Shown in pieces: positions 28,857 through 36,720 of a DNA stretch of 64,000 nt (the stretch's first letter is position 1; every line of letters starts with the position of its first letter). A program made the position numbers and the translations under genes. A model generated the notes under the pieces. The model ran no database searches and was not told the DNA's origin. It worked only from the letters and a program-made list of their open reading frames with translations. This DNA comes from Trueperella bialowiezensis (GTDB lineage: Bacteria; Actinomycetota; Actinomycetes; Actinomycetales; Actinomycetaceae). The stretch covers positions 1,364,001 through 1,428,000 of the forward strand of contig NZ_LR134476.1 of the NCBI RefSeq assembly GCF_900637955.1, read 5' to 3'.

Positions 28857-29753
28857 GTGGTTTCTATTACTGGTTGGTCCCGAATTTTCACGGGAAAAGT
28901 CAATGATGTTTATGCGCCGGTCCACCCGCTGGCGCATGGTGGTGGAGAGGTCCTTCTGCTCGTGTCTTCTGACAGGATGAGCGTGCTTGACCGTGTCATG
29001 CCAACCATCATCCCGGATAAGGGCGAGGTTGTTAATTCGATTTCGCAATGGTGGTTTAAGCGTTTGCGTGAGATCACCCCGAATCATTTTCTTGATCAGG
29101 ATGTTCCAGAATCTGTGCGCGGGCGGGCAATGTTGGTGCGCCGGTTGCGCATGTTTCCCTTTGAGTTGACGGTTGTGGGCTATATGACGGCCGCCTGCTT
29201 CGCCCAATATCAGGCCACGGGCAAGCTTGCCGGGCAGCGGCTTCCGAAAGGTTTAAAGGTGGGCGATCGGTTGGCCGAACCGCTCTTCTTGCCTGCGATT
29301 AAGGGCGACGTCGGTTACGACGACGAACCGATCAGTTTTTCTGCGATGAAGAAGATTGCTGGAAAGCAAGAGGCGAACAAGTTGCGCCAGATTTCGCTCG
29401 AGCTCTACTTGGCAGCCAATGAAATCGCCCAGGCTAAGGGGCTTATTATTGCCGACGTGAAACTTGAGTTCGGCACCCCTTCGGATCCGGGCGATGAGGA
29501 AATCGTGCTGGGCGACCAGGCGTTCACTCCGGATACGGCCACGTATTGGATTGCTGACGAAGTAGCGCAAGGTAAGCCGCGCTCTTTCGGTAAGGACTAT
29601 GTACGCGACGCCGTTGAACGTAACGTGCCACAGTGGGCCGGCAACGTTCCGGGAGTATTAGATACTGGTGAAATGCCCGCGATCAGTGCTGACGTGGTTG
29701 AAGAGATGAGCTGTCGCTATAAGTACGTCCGCTCAGAACTGTTCAAACCCTGA
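28857..29753 (+). CDS. purC: SAICAR synthetase, 298 aa
   Basis: Joins CAIR and aspartate in purine synthesis. The GTG at 28857 follows GAAGGGAG; an upstream in-frame ATG would add 15 residues. The phosphate loop reads GKVNDVY where GKxRDxY is usual. Other motifs fit: LLVSSDRMSVLDRVMPTIIPDKG, the ELTVVGYMTAACFAQY segment and LIIADVKLEFG. Length is typical. The 293-bp gap upstream contains a TGAAAAG...CTTTTCA palindrome (28661-28682) that may belong to the control region of either divergent gene. Confidence 0.96.
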   Translation: MVSITGWSRIFTGKVNDVYAPVHPLAHGGGEVLLLVSSDRMSVLDRVMPTIIPDKGEVVNSISQWWFKRLREITPNHFLDQDVPESVRGRAMLVRRLRMFPFELTVVGYMTAACFAQYQATGKLAGQRLPKGLKVGDRLAEPLFLPAIKGDVGYDDEPISFSAMKKIAGKQEANKLRQISLELYLAANEIAQAKGLIIADVKLEFGTPSDPGDEEIVLGDQAFTPDTATYWIADEVAQGKPRSFGKDYVRDAVERNVPQWAGNVPGVLDTGEMPAISADVVEEMSCRYKYVRSELFKP

Positions 29754-29836
29754 TTGATCAGCCGGTTTATTGCGGGCGCGGCGCTGGGCGCTCGCCCCGT
29801 CCCAAATTGAAGCCGATGGGCGTCGCCGGTATCATT

Positions 29837-29879
29837 GAGTTCAACTGAATGTAGCAGTATGTGATACTTTAGTGAACTC
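29837..29879 (+). promoter_or_regulatory. Palindromic operator candidate before the TetR gene
   Basis: AGTAT-gtg-ATACT (29856-29868) is a perfect palindrome, nested inside a wider pair GAGTTCA (29837-29843) and TGAACTC (29873-29879). Its position next to the TetR start suggests autoregulation. Confidence 0.5.
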
Positions 29880-29892
29880 GAGGTTAAGTCGA

Positions 29893-30642
29893 ATGCCGCA
29901 GCATCGGGCGGAGAACCCTGATCGCCGCAATACTCGTTGGGAAGCCCACCGTTCTGCTCGTCGTCGGGAACTGTTAGAACTCGTCATCTGTGCCGTGCAC
30001 AGTCACGGCCCGGACGCATCCATGGACCAAATTGCCGACACGGCGAAAACGTCAAAGTCGATCCTTTACAAATATTTTACTGACAAGGAGACCCTCCAGT
30101 ACGCGGTCGGTTGTTACGTCATCGGAAAAATCATGGATGACGTGAACGATGCGATCGAATCCGGAGCGGTTTTCAGTGAAATCCTAGAACGTACTTTCGC
30201 AAGCTTTGTGAAGCTCATCAGCGAATACACGAACGTGTACCGGTTCATGCGCGTGGCGGAACTTGAAGATGACCCGAGCGTCGCGGGTTGCGAATACAGC
30301 GAAAGTTCCCTTGTTGAGTTTTGGAGCAGGCTGTTTTACTCCGACAAAGCGATCTCCAGCCACCCGCTGTACGAGGGCACCGTGTACATGTGGGTGATAT
30401 CTGTCATTGGCATGGTTAAAAGTGTGGCCCGGGTGTGGATTAAGGTTCGTGAAATCACAGAGGATCCGGAGAAGTTTCCGAACTCAAACTTGACCGACGG
30501 GCAACGTAATTTCGCGCAGATCGACCAGGAAAGATTGACGCGGATATTTGTGTCAGCCGTGATGTACATGGCTGAAGACGTCACGATTCACACCTACACA
30601 GAGTTTTTGTGGCGGTCCGATCTCCGAGGACAAGCGCAATGA
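29893..30642 (+). CDS. TetR-family transcriptional regulator, 249 aa
   Basis: The start is taken at the ATG at 29893 with CGAGG upstream; a GTG at 29872 is in frame but lies inside the palindrome. The N-terminal helix-turn-helix is typical of TetR (ELLELVICAVHSHGPDASMDQIADTAKTSKSILYKYFTDKETL). The C-terminal ligand domain (from about residue 75) has no recognised family and ends in a polar tail. The next gene, gdhA, is 215 bp downstream. Control of gdhA by this regulator is possible but unproven. Confidence 0.88.
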   Translation: MPQHRAENPDRRNTRWEAHRSARRRELLELVICAVHSHGPDASMDQIADTAKTSKSILYKYFTDKETLQYAVGCYVIGKIMDDVNDAIESGAVFSEILERTFASFVKLISEYTNVYRFMRVAELEDDPSVAGCEYSESSLVEFWSRLFYSDKAISSHPLYEGTVYMWVISVIGMVKSVARVWIKVREITEDPEKFPNSNLTDGQRNFAQIDQERLTRIFVSAVMYMAEDVTIHTYTEFLWRSDLRGQAQ

Positions 30643-30857
30643 GATCCGCGAGCACGTGCGCACGTTTTCACCGGCCGAAGGTTTCAACACCAGTTGGACG
30701 ACGCCGTAGACGCTGCTTAATTCCGCACGCATCCGTGTGGATGGTTGTGAGTTCATGATGTGAACGCGCCAGGCTATAACTTTTCTCGCTCCCCGTGATT
30801 GTTTTATTCTTAACAGCGGTCGGTGCTTCGGCCAATCCGCCCACGTGAGGAGTTCTA

Positions 30858-32195
30858 ATGGATGCACGCTTAGAAGCCGTCTACGAAGAAGCACTCAAGC
30901 GCAACCCTACCCAGCCTGAGTTCCAGCAGGCGGTACGCGAGGTGATAGAAAGCCTCGAAACGCTTCTGCTGTCGCGTACGGACTATCAGGACGCGGCAAT
31001 CCTTGAACGAATCATTGAACCCGAACGTCAAATCATGTTCCGGGTGGCATGGCAGGACGACTCGAATAAAGTGCGGGTCAACCGCGGATACCGCATCCAG
31101 TTCAACTCCACACTCGGCCCGTATAAGGGCGGTTTGCGCTTCCATCCGTCGGTCACGCTCTCGGTCATCAAATTCCTCGGATTTGAACAGATCTTCAAAA
31201 ATGCGCTCACCGGCCAAAGCATCGGCGGCGGCAAAGGCGGCTCGGATTTCGACCCGCACGGCAAATCCGACAACGAAGTGATGCGGTTCTGCCAAGCCTT
31301 CATGATGGAGCTTTCGAGGCATGTTGGCGCCGACGTCGACGTCCCGGCTGGCGATATTGGCGTGGGTGCTCGCGAGATCGGCTACCTGTTTGGCCAATAT
31401 AAGCGCCTGGCTAACCGGAACGAAGCGGGTGTGATCACCGGGAAAGGTGTGGGCTGGGGTGGTTCGCGTGGCCGGACGGAGGCTACCGGCTACGGGCTCG
31501 TCATGTTTGCAAACAGTATGCTTGCTGAACTCGGTGAATCAGTGGAGGGGAAGACGGCGGTGGTGTCCGGCTCTGGGAACGTGGCCACCTACGCGATTGA
31601 AAAGCTGCACCAGTTGGGCGGCAAGGCTGTGTCGATTTCAGATTCCAGCGGAGCAGTCTATGATCCGGATGGGATCGACGTCGCTCTTCTCAAGGAGATT
31701 AAGGAAGTGCGCCGCGGGCGGGTGTCCGAATATGCGGAGCTGCGTCCGAACGCAAAGTTCCAGGCCGGCCAGAAAGTCTGGGGGATACCAGCTGACCTTG
31801 CGCTCCCGTGCGCGACCCAAAATGAGGTGCACGCGAACGACGTGCGCACGATGCGTGCCAACGGGGTGCAACTCATTGCAGAGGGTGCGAACATGCCGCT
31901 CACGCCGGGTGCGATCGAAACGGCCCAGCACTCTAAGATCCTGTACGCGCCTGGTAAGGCCGCGAATGCTGGCGGAGTCGCCACGTCAGCTCTTGAGATG
32001 CAACAGAACGCGTCGCTCCAAAGCTGGCCGTTCGCCGTCGTCGAAGAAAAGCTCGAGGCAATCATGACGGATATTCACGCCACCTGCCTAGCCACTGCGG
32101 CCGATCTGGATGAGCCGGGTAACTATCTTGTGGGTGCGAATGCTGCCGGGTTCATGAAAGTTGCGGACGCCATGATCGAGCAGGGGATCGTCTAG
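30858..32195 (+). CDS. gdhA: Glutamate dehydrogenase (NADP type), 445 aa
   Basis: Hexameric cytosolic enzyme that forms glutamate from 2-oxoglutarate and ammonium. The ATG follows GTGAGGAG. Catalytic segment: GPYKGGLRFHPSVTLS, then IGGGKGGSDFDPHGKSD with the active Lys. Next come DVPAGDIGVGAREIGYLFGQYKRL and the Rossmann part (TAVVSGSGNVATYAIEKL). 445 residues and the N-terminal helix block fit the small hexameric NADP enzymes (GdhA of Corynebacterium or E. coli). Family B palindrome follows. Confidence 0.97.
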   Translation: MDARLEAVYEEALKRNPTQPEFQQAVREVIESLETLLLSRTDYQDAAILERIIEPERQIMFRVAWQDDSNKVRVNRGYRIQFNSTLGPYKGGLRFHPSVTLSVIKFLGFEQIFKNALTGQSIGGGKGGSDFDPHGKSDNEVMRFCQAFMMELSRHVGADVDVPAGDIGVGAREIGYLFGQYKRLANRNEAGVITGKGVGWGGSRGRTEATGYGLVMFANSMLAELGESVEGKTAVVSGSGNVATYAIEKLHQLGGKAVSISDSSGAVYDPDGIDVALLKEIKEVRRGRVSEYAELRPNAKFQAGQKVWGIPADLALPCATQNEVHANDVRTMRANGVQLIAEGANMPLTPGAIETAQHSKILYAPGKAANAGGVATSALEMQQNASLQSWPFAVVEEKLEAIMTDIHATCLATAADLDEPGNYLVGANAAGFMKVADAMIEQGIV

Positions 32196-32234
32196 CGCGG
32201 GCATGGTGCGCTGCGGTCCGGCTTCAGTGCGGGC

Positions 32235-32317
32235 GTTCCCGGGGTACACGTTCGTTTCCGGGGGTACCAAATCCGGCGTTTTGTCTACCCCGGGAACGAA
32301 ACAGGTACCCCAGCAAT
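32235..32317. repeat. Dispersed nested palindrome, family B, copy 2 (inverted)
   Basis: The reverse complement of copy 1 with about six differences over 83 bp. It starts GTTCCCGGGGTACACG and keeps the AAATCCGGCG centre. It lies between gdhA and the next gene, 40 bp after the gdhA stop, and could act as its transcript end. Confidence 0.8.
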
Positions 32318-32344
32318 GCCAGCTCCGCGCTGTAGACTGCTGCC

Positions 32345-32725
32345 ATGAGACGTCGCATCGACCCCGATGAAGGGCTCGGCCTGATACGCGCCTTCGCACG
32401 CGGCGAAGAACTTTCAACGCGCGATAAACGGCAGGCCGCCCGGTTCGCCCTCGAAGAGTTCGCAAGCCGGCATCCGGGGCGAAGCGTGGAAATTCGGATC
32501 CCGTGGGCTGGGGCAGTGCAGGCGATCGCAGGGCCGGAACACACGCGGGGTACGCCGCCGAACGTCGTCGAAATGGATGTGGACACGTTTCTCGCGCTGG
32601 CAACGTCAGCGCCCGGGGACGTGCAGGTCGATCCTGCCAAGGTCACCTACTCGGGCACGCGCGCTAACATTTCCGAGTTCTTCCCGATCTTCCGCCCGGT
32701 CGAGCTTGGCCAGCCCGGGCATTAA
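32345..32725 (+). CDS. Sterol carrier family protein (SCP-2-like), 126 aa
   Basis: A small soluble protein matching the actinobacterial 'sterol carrier family' pattern: an N-terminal helix (IDPDEGLGLIRAF), a beta strand segment RSVEIRIPWAGAVQAI, then the conserved GPEHTRGTPPNVVEMDVDTFLALATS and a final GTRANISEFFP. Ligand and role are unknown. The ATG lies 7 bases after a -10-like TAGACT with no ribosome site, consistent with a leaderless mRNA. Confidence 0.8.
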   Translation: MRRRIDPDEGLGLIRAFARGEELSTRDKRQAARFALEEFASRHPGRSVEIRIPWAGAVQAIAGPEHTRGTPPNVVEMDVDTFLALATSAPGDVQVDPAKVTYSGTRANISEFFPIFRPVELGQPGH

Positions 32726-32828
32726 CGACGTCGTTTGCGTGCCGCCGTGCCTCTTGGCAGGCCGCCGCGCCTAGCTGAAAAGTGCTTCTCCTCACCGAAC
32801 TATGAGCGAATCTCTGTAGGCTGAGGGT

Positions 32829-34322
32829 GTGAGGCAACGATTTGTTAATCCGAACATCGTCAGTATCGAGGCGATGACCACCACGATCTCGCAACTTGCT
32901 GATGAGGCCGGAGTGTCGATCGAGTTCCCCGCTGATGCGCTCCACGAAGCACAAACTGCGCCTCGCCATTTTCCTCACCTGCCAGACCGTACCGATCTGC
33001 CGTTCGTTACGATCGACCCGGAAGGTTCGCGGGATTTAGACCAGGCGCTGTTCATCGACGTCGGGGAGCGCATCACCGTGTACTACGCGATTGCGGCGGT
33101 TGGGCTTTTCGTCACGCCTGGCGGGGCTCTCGACCGCGAGGCACACCGGCGTGCCACCACTATTTATTTGCCGGATCGGTCGATTCCGTTGCATCCGGAA
33201 GTGCTGTCGGCAGATGCGGCGTCGTTGCTGCCTGGCGTGGTACGTCCGGCATACCTGTGGACGTTCCAGTTGGACGCGGAAGGAAACGTGACCTCAACAG
33301 ACCTGGAATTGGCGCAGATTCGCTCCCGCGCCCAACTCACGTACGTGCAGGTACAGGCCGCCTACAGTGACGCCGCCTACCTGCCAGTGAATGTGCCAGC
33401 GGATTTACCAGCCAATCTGGCGCTGGTTGGCAGGCTACGCGAAGAGCTGGAAGTCCGCCGGGGCGGCGTGTCACTCGACCTTCCAGAACAGCGCGTGGAA
33501 CGACGTCGGAAAGGTTTCCGGCTCACGTTCCGCCACGTGACCCGAGTGGAAGGGTGGAATTCACAGCTGTCGCTCATGACTGGCATGGAGGCCGCAAAAA
33601 TTATGATCCGTGCGGGCGTCGGTATTCTTCGCACCTTGCCACCTGCACGCGACAAAGACATTGCCAGGCTACGCGCCGTGGCCGCCGGCCTAGGGTTGGA
33701 CTGGCCCGACGACGTCGACTATCCCACATTCATCCGGTCGCTCAGTTCCCGTGAACCGGCTGCGTTCGCGTTCACTCATGAGGCGGTCACCCTGTTCCGA
33801 GGCGCCGGATACGAAGCGCTGCCATCTAACGGTAAACAGGGAACCGACCTGCACCATAACGCCATCGCAGCACCGTACGCTCACGTGACAGCGCCGCTAC
33901 GCCGGCTTGTCGACCGCTACGGGCTCGAAGTGTGCCGATGCGTCGTCGCCGGGCAGGAAATCCCGCAGTGGGTAGCCGAACAACTGCCCTCGCTGCCCGC
34001 GACCATGGCGAACGGCACGCGGATCGCAAACACAGTGGAAAACCGTGCGATCAGCGCAGTCGAAGCACTGACCTTACGCGGGCGCGAGGGTGAAGTGTTC
34101 GACGGCGTCGTCGTCGATCGCCTCAAACCCTTAGGAGACACCCAACGCGGCGTCGTGTCGATAGCCGAACCCGCCCTCGAGGTGAAAATCCACGGACATC
34201 ATGTTCCCGTGGGAGAGCGGGTACGGGTACGGCTTATGGGTGTCGACGACGATCTGACATCCCACTTCGAGCTCGTCTCCGATTCGGAGCCCGAGCTCGT
34301 TTCTCATGTGGAATCTCAGTAG
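32829..34322 (+). CDS. RNB-domain ribonuclease (RNase II/R family), 497 aa
   Basis: The catalytic RNB signature FVTIDPEGSRDLDQALFI contains the metal-binding aspartates of RNase II/R 3'-5' exonucleases. HHNAIAAPYAHVTAPLRRLVDRYGLEV is the other family hallmark. The C-terminal part (VVDRLKPLGDTQRGVVSIAEPALEVKIHG) may be a reduced S1-like domain. There are no N-terminal cold-shock domains, so this is the short actinobacterial RNB type. A GTG at 32829 follows a TAGGCT -10-like box closely (leaderless). An ATG at 32874 is an alternative. Confidence 0.9.
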   Translation: MRQRFVNPNIVSIEAMTTTISQLADEAGVSIEFPADALHEAQTAPRHFPHLPDRTDLPFVTIDPEGSRDLDQALFIDVGERITVYYAIAAVGLFVTPGGALDREAHRRATTIYLPDRSIPLHPEVLSADAASLLPGVVRPAYLWTFQLDAEGNVTSTDLELAQIRSRAQLTYVQVQAAYSDAAYLPVNVPADLPANLALVGRLREELEVRRGGVSLDLPEQRVERRRKGFRLTFRHVTRVEGWNSQLSLMTGMEAAKIMIRAGVGILRTLPPARDKDIARLRAVAAGLGLDWPDDVDYPTFIRSLSSREPAAFAFTHEAVTLFRGAGYEALPSNGKQGTDLHHNAIAAPYAHVTAPLRRLVDRYGLEVCRCVVAGQEIPQWVAEQLPSLPATMANGTRIANTVENRAISAVEALTLRGREGEVFDGVVVDRLKPLGDTQRGVVSIAEPALEVKIHGHHVPVGERVRVRLMGVDDDLTSHFELVSDSEPELVSHVESQ

Positions 34323-34328
34323 GGAAGC

Positions 34329-34562
34329 CTAGCGGCGAGGCGACCAGTCGTCCTCGTCCCAGACGTCCGTAGCTGGAGGGATTTCGTATGCATCCGGATC
34401 ATATTCATCCCAGTTTGCATAGCTGTCGTCGTCAGGTTCATCTTTCTGTTCAGCCTTGCCCGCGAGCTCTCGTTCGAGAGCTTCATAGTCGGTCTCCGGG
34501 CTGAAGTACTTCAGGTTACGTGCGACTTTACGCTGTTTGGCTCTTTGACGGCCGCGCCCCAT
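34329..34562 (-). CDS. DUF3073 family protein, 77 aa
   Basis: The start is the ATG at 34562. The protein opens MGRGRQRAKQRKVARNLKY FSPETDYEALERELAG, the signature of DUF3073, a small actinobacterial family of unknown function. A basic N-terminus is followed by an acidic Asp/Glu-rich half (DEPDDDSYANWDEYDPDAYEI). Convergent with the RNB nuclease gene, with 6 bp between the stops. Confidence 0.9.
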   Translation of the reverse strand: MGRGRQRAKQRKVARNLKYFSPETDYEALERELAGKAEQKDEPDDDSYANWDEYDPDAYEIPPATDVWDEDDWSPRR

Positions 34563-34926
34563 GCTTGGCTCGACCCCCCTCAACTTTAATCCTTCAATGG
34601 TTCGTGCTCATACCTTACCTTGAAGAGGGGGTAAATCTCTACGTGACTATTACGCCTTGGGGAAAGACCACGAAGAAATGTCTCGATTTTCGGAAATGGC
34701 GCGTGTAAGGGGCTGTTGCTTCGAGCTCGCGCGTTAATCGTTAACCAGATTTTATGCTTTCGGCATGAAACTTTTACTGTTAAGAATTGAAGGCGAAGAC
34801 AATCCAGAACTAGGATGGGCGTAAGAGCAAATCGTTCAAATGGCGCTGTGGGAGGAAAATGCGGCAGGCTCTCCCACATCGCAACAGGGTGTCGAGAAGG
34901 GGAAAATAGGTTAGGTGAGGGACAAC
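34563..34926. other. Intergenic region between DUF3073 and BldC-like gene
   Basis: A 364-bp stretch that looks AT-richer than its neighbours, with divergent promoters expected. I see one stem-loop candidate (GTGGGAG at 34848 with CTCCCAC at about 34871) in the BldC-like leader. No gene or known RNA family is recognised. Confidence 0.5.
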
Positions 34927-35118
34927 ATGGAGAAGCAAAGCGAATTAATGACTCCGGCAGAAGTGGCGGAACTGTTTAGGGTTGATCCGAAAACGGTGTC
35001 ACGGTGGGCCGACAACGGCAAACTACCCTACGTTCGCACGCTCGGTGGACACCGGCGTTTTCCGCGTAAAGATGTGATGGACGCGATCAGGAGTTCACGG
35101 GTGCCAAAGGCCGAGTAG
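34927..35118 (+). CDS. BldC-like helix-turn-helix regulator, 63 aa
   Basis: A tiny MerR-type DNA-binding domain alone: LMTPAEVAELFRVDPKTVSRWADNGKLPYVRTLGGHRRFPRKDVMDAI. This is the BldC pattern, a regulator of development in Streptomyces that binds direct repeats cooperatively. The ATG at 34927 follows GAGGGA; a GTG at 34915 is possible. This organism is not expected to form spores, so its role is open. A strong terminator follows. Confidence 0.9.
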   Translation: MEKQSELMTPAEVAELFRVDPKTVSRWADNGKLPYVRTLGGHRRFPRKDVMDAIRSSRVPKAE

Positions 35119-35167
35119 AACCCCAAGGCCGAGTAAGAGTAAACAAGTAGACTTAAGCAAGTCAAAA

Positions 35168-35204
35168 AGTGTGGGGTGGATGCGTATCGCATCCACCCCA
35201 CACT
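35168..35204. terminator. Bidirectional terminator
   Basis: A perfect 17-bp stem, AGTGTGGGGTGGATGCG (35168-35184) with CGCATCCACCCCACACT (35188-35204), and a 3-base loop. It is flanked by AAAAA and GTTTC and lies between convergent genes. Confidence 0.92.
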
Positions 35205-35215
35205 GTTTCGAGTGG

Positions 35216-35542
35216 TTATTTAAAGATCTTCCGCAGCACGATGATGGCTAGGCCGAGCGCGGCACCAGCAACAATCGCGATCGACTGGCGATCTCCAGCC
35301 TTCACTTTCTCAACAAAGTCAGCGAACAGCACCTTGCCTTCGGCCGCCTTATCTTTGGCGAACGACGTCGCTTCCTCCTTGAGCGTGTCCGGATGCAGGC
35401 GAGCCGCCAGTTCGTTCACGGTCTCAGTCATCTCATCGCGAACCCGCTCCAGATCGGCGGCAACCTCGGCGGCACTGCGGTTATCCGGAAGGCCCTTGGG
35501 TGCCTCGTAATCAACAGCTTTCTTATGGCGTGCTTGAGTCAC
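35216..35542 (-). CDS. DUF3618 membrane protein, 108 aa
   Basis: Small actinobacterial DUF3618 protein: the conserved helix RSAAEVAADLERVRDEMTETVNELAARLHP, then a linker and one C-terminal membrane segment (SIAIVAGAALGLAIIVL) followed by RKIFK. The function is unknown. The GTG start overlaps the stop of the Holin-X gene by four bases, so the two are translationally coupled. Confidence 0.9.
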   Translation of the reverse strand: MTQARHKKAVDYEAPKGLPDNRSAAEVAADLERVRDEMTETVNELAARLHPDTLKEEATSFAKDKAAEGKVLFADFVEKVKAGDRQSIAIVAGAALGLAIIVLRKIFK

Positions 35543-36030
35543 TGATTGAGTCCCTTCTTCACGGCGTCAACATTCTTCTGGAATCCACCTATCGGGTCGA
35601 CTTCGTGTTCGCGAGCCTTCTTCATCCGGTTCGCACCCACTGCCACCAGGATCCCAATCACGACTAGGAGGATGCCTGACACAACAAGGAAAGCCGCCCA
35701 CAGTGGCATGACGTTAGCAAGGCCAAAAGCTGCGGCCATGAGCAGCATGGGCAGAAGGTAAAGCGCGAGCACCCCGGCCACTGCAAATAGAGCTCCGCCC
35801 ACACCCAGCTTCTTGACCTTTTCTGCTGCCTGCAACTTGGCGTATTGAACCTCGTCACGCATCAACGCGGAGAACTGGGCGGTCACTTTCGCGATCAACT
35901 CGCCAATAGACTGCCCGCTTCGAGGAGCCACCGGCCCCTTTCCAGACAGCGAAGTGGGACCTTCCGGCGTGTGATCCGAGGGCGCAGCCCGGCCGTGGGA
36001 TGCACCCGAGGGTGTCGATTTGTCAGTCAC
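35539..36030 (-). CDS. Actinobacterial Holin-X-family membrane protein, 163 aa
   Basis: Matches the putative actinobacterial Holin-X (PF07332) pattern: SIGELIAKVTAQFSALMRDEVQYAKLQAAEKVKKLGVGGA followed by two hydrophobic segments (FAVAGVLALYLLPMLLMAAAFGLA and AAFLVVSGILLVVIGILVAVG). Despite the name these are chromosomal membrane proteins found beside DUF3618, not phage lysis genes. The GTG start follows AGGAG. The function is unknown. Confidence 0.9.
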   Translation of the reverse strand: MTDKSTPSGASHGRAAPSDHTPEGPTSLSGKGPVAPRSGQSIGELIAKVTAQFSALMRDEVQYAKLQAAEKVKKLGVGGALFAVAGVLALYLLPMLLMAAAFGLANVMPLWAAFLVVSGILLVVIGILVAVGANRMKKAREHEVDPIGGFQKNVDAVKKGLNQ

Positions 36031-36194
36031 GGATACTCCTTTACGTGGGCGAGTCCGCCCAAGATCATGCTCTCATTTTGGCATGAATAAACGTAATCTT
36101 TCGACTTCTTACGCGAACACGTCGAATATCGATCTTTTTATGCTGACCGCGTGAACAGGTTCACCGGCGCGAGTGGCCTCGCTACGGTTGACAC

Positions 36195-36692
36195 ATGGCA
36201 ACGATTACTTTCAATGGCACTCCAATAACAACAATCGGCGACCTGCCCGCAGTTGGTACGAAAGCCCCCGATTTCACGCTCACAGACTCAGAGCTTGGCG
36301 ACGTGAAGCTCTCCGATTTCGCAGGCAAACGTGTGGTTCTCAACATTTTCCCATCCCTTGACACGGGAATCTGTGCCCAATCAGTGCGCCAGTTCAACAA
36401 GCTGGCCGAAGAAGTCGACAACACCGTCGTCGTCGCTGTGTCACTCGACCTCCCGTTTGCCCACGAGCGTTTCTGCACCGCCGAAGGCATCAAAAATGTG
36501 GTGACGGGCTCAGCATTCCGTTCGTCTTTCCCCGAAGACTACGGAGTGACCATGGCCGAAGGGCCACTAACGGGCCTGCTGTCCCGCTCCGTCGTTATCA
36601 TCGACGGCGACGGCACGGTCATCTACACCGAGCAAGTACCGGAGACCAAGAGCGAACCCGATTACGACGCCGCCCGAGCAGCCCTCAGCTAG
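36195..36692 (+). CDS. tpx: Thiol peroxidase Tpx, 165 aa
   Basis: An atypical two-Cys peroxiredoxin that reduces H2O2 and alkyl peroxides. The peroxidatic Cys is in [17 protein letters not shown] (Thr and Cys of the TxxC-type site). The resolving Cys is in HERFCTAEG, with the conserved spacing. N-terminal [25 protein letters not shown] and length are typical. No Shine-Dalgarno is obvious. Confidence 0.96.
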   Translation: MATITFNGTPITTIGDLPAVGTKAPDFTLTDSELGDVKLSDFAGKRVVLNIFPSLDTGICAQSVRQFNKLAEEVDNTVVVAVSLDLPFAHERFCTAEGIKNVVTGSAFRSSFPEDYGVTMAEGPLTGLLSRSVVIIDGDGTVIYTEQVPETKSEPDYDAARAALS

Positions 36693-36720
36693 CGACGACC
36701 AATAGGCAGCGAGTGCGCGG

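Noticed and set aside
34586-34879. Small frame in the gap before the BldC-like gene
   Set aside because: No ribosome site, no recognisable pattern, and composition unlike neighbouring genes.
35539-36030. Holin gene as a sign of a prophage
   Set aside because: The Holin-X/DUF3618 pair is a common chromosomal set in actinobacteria, and no other phage gene is nearby.
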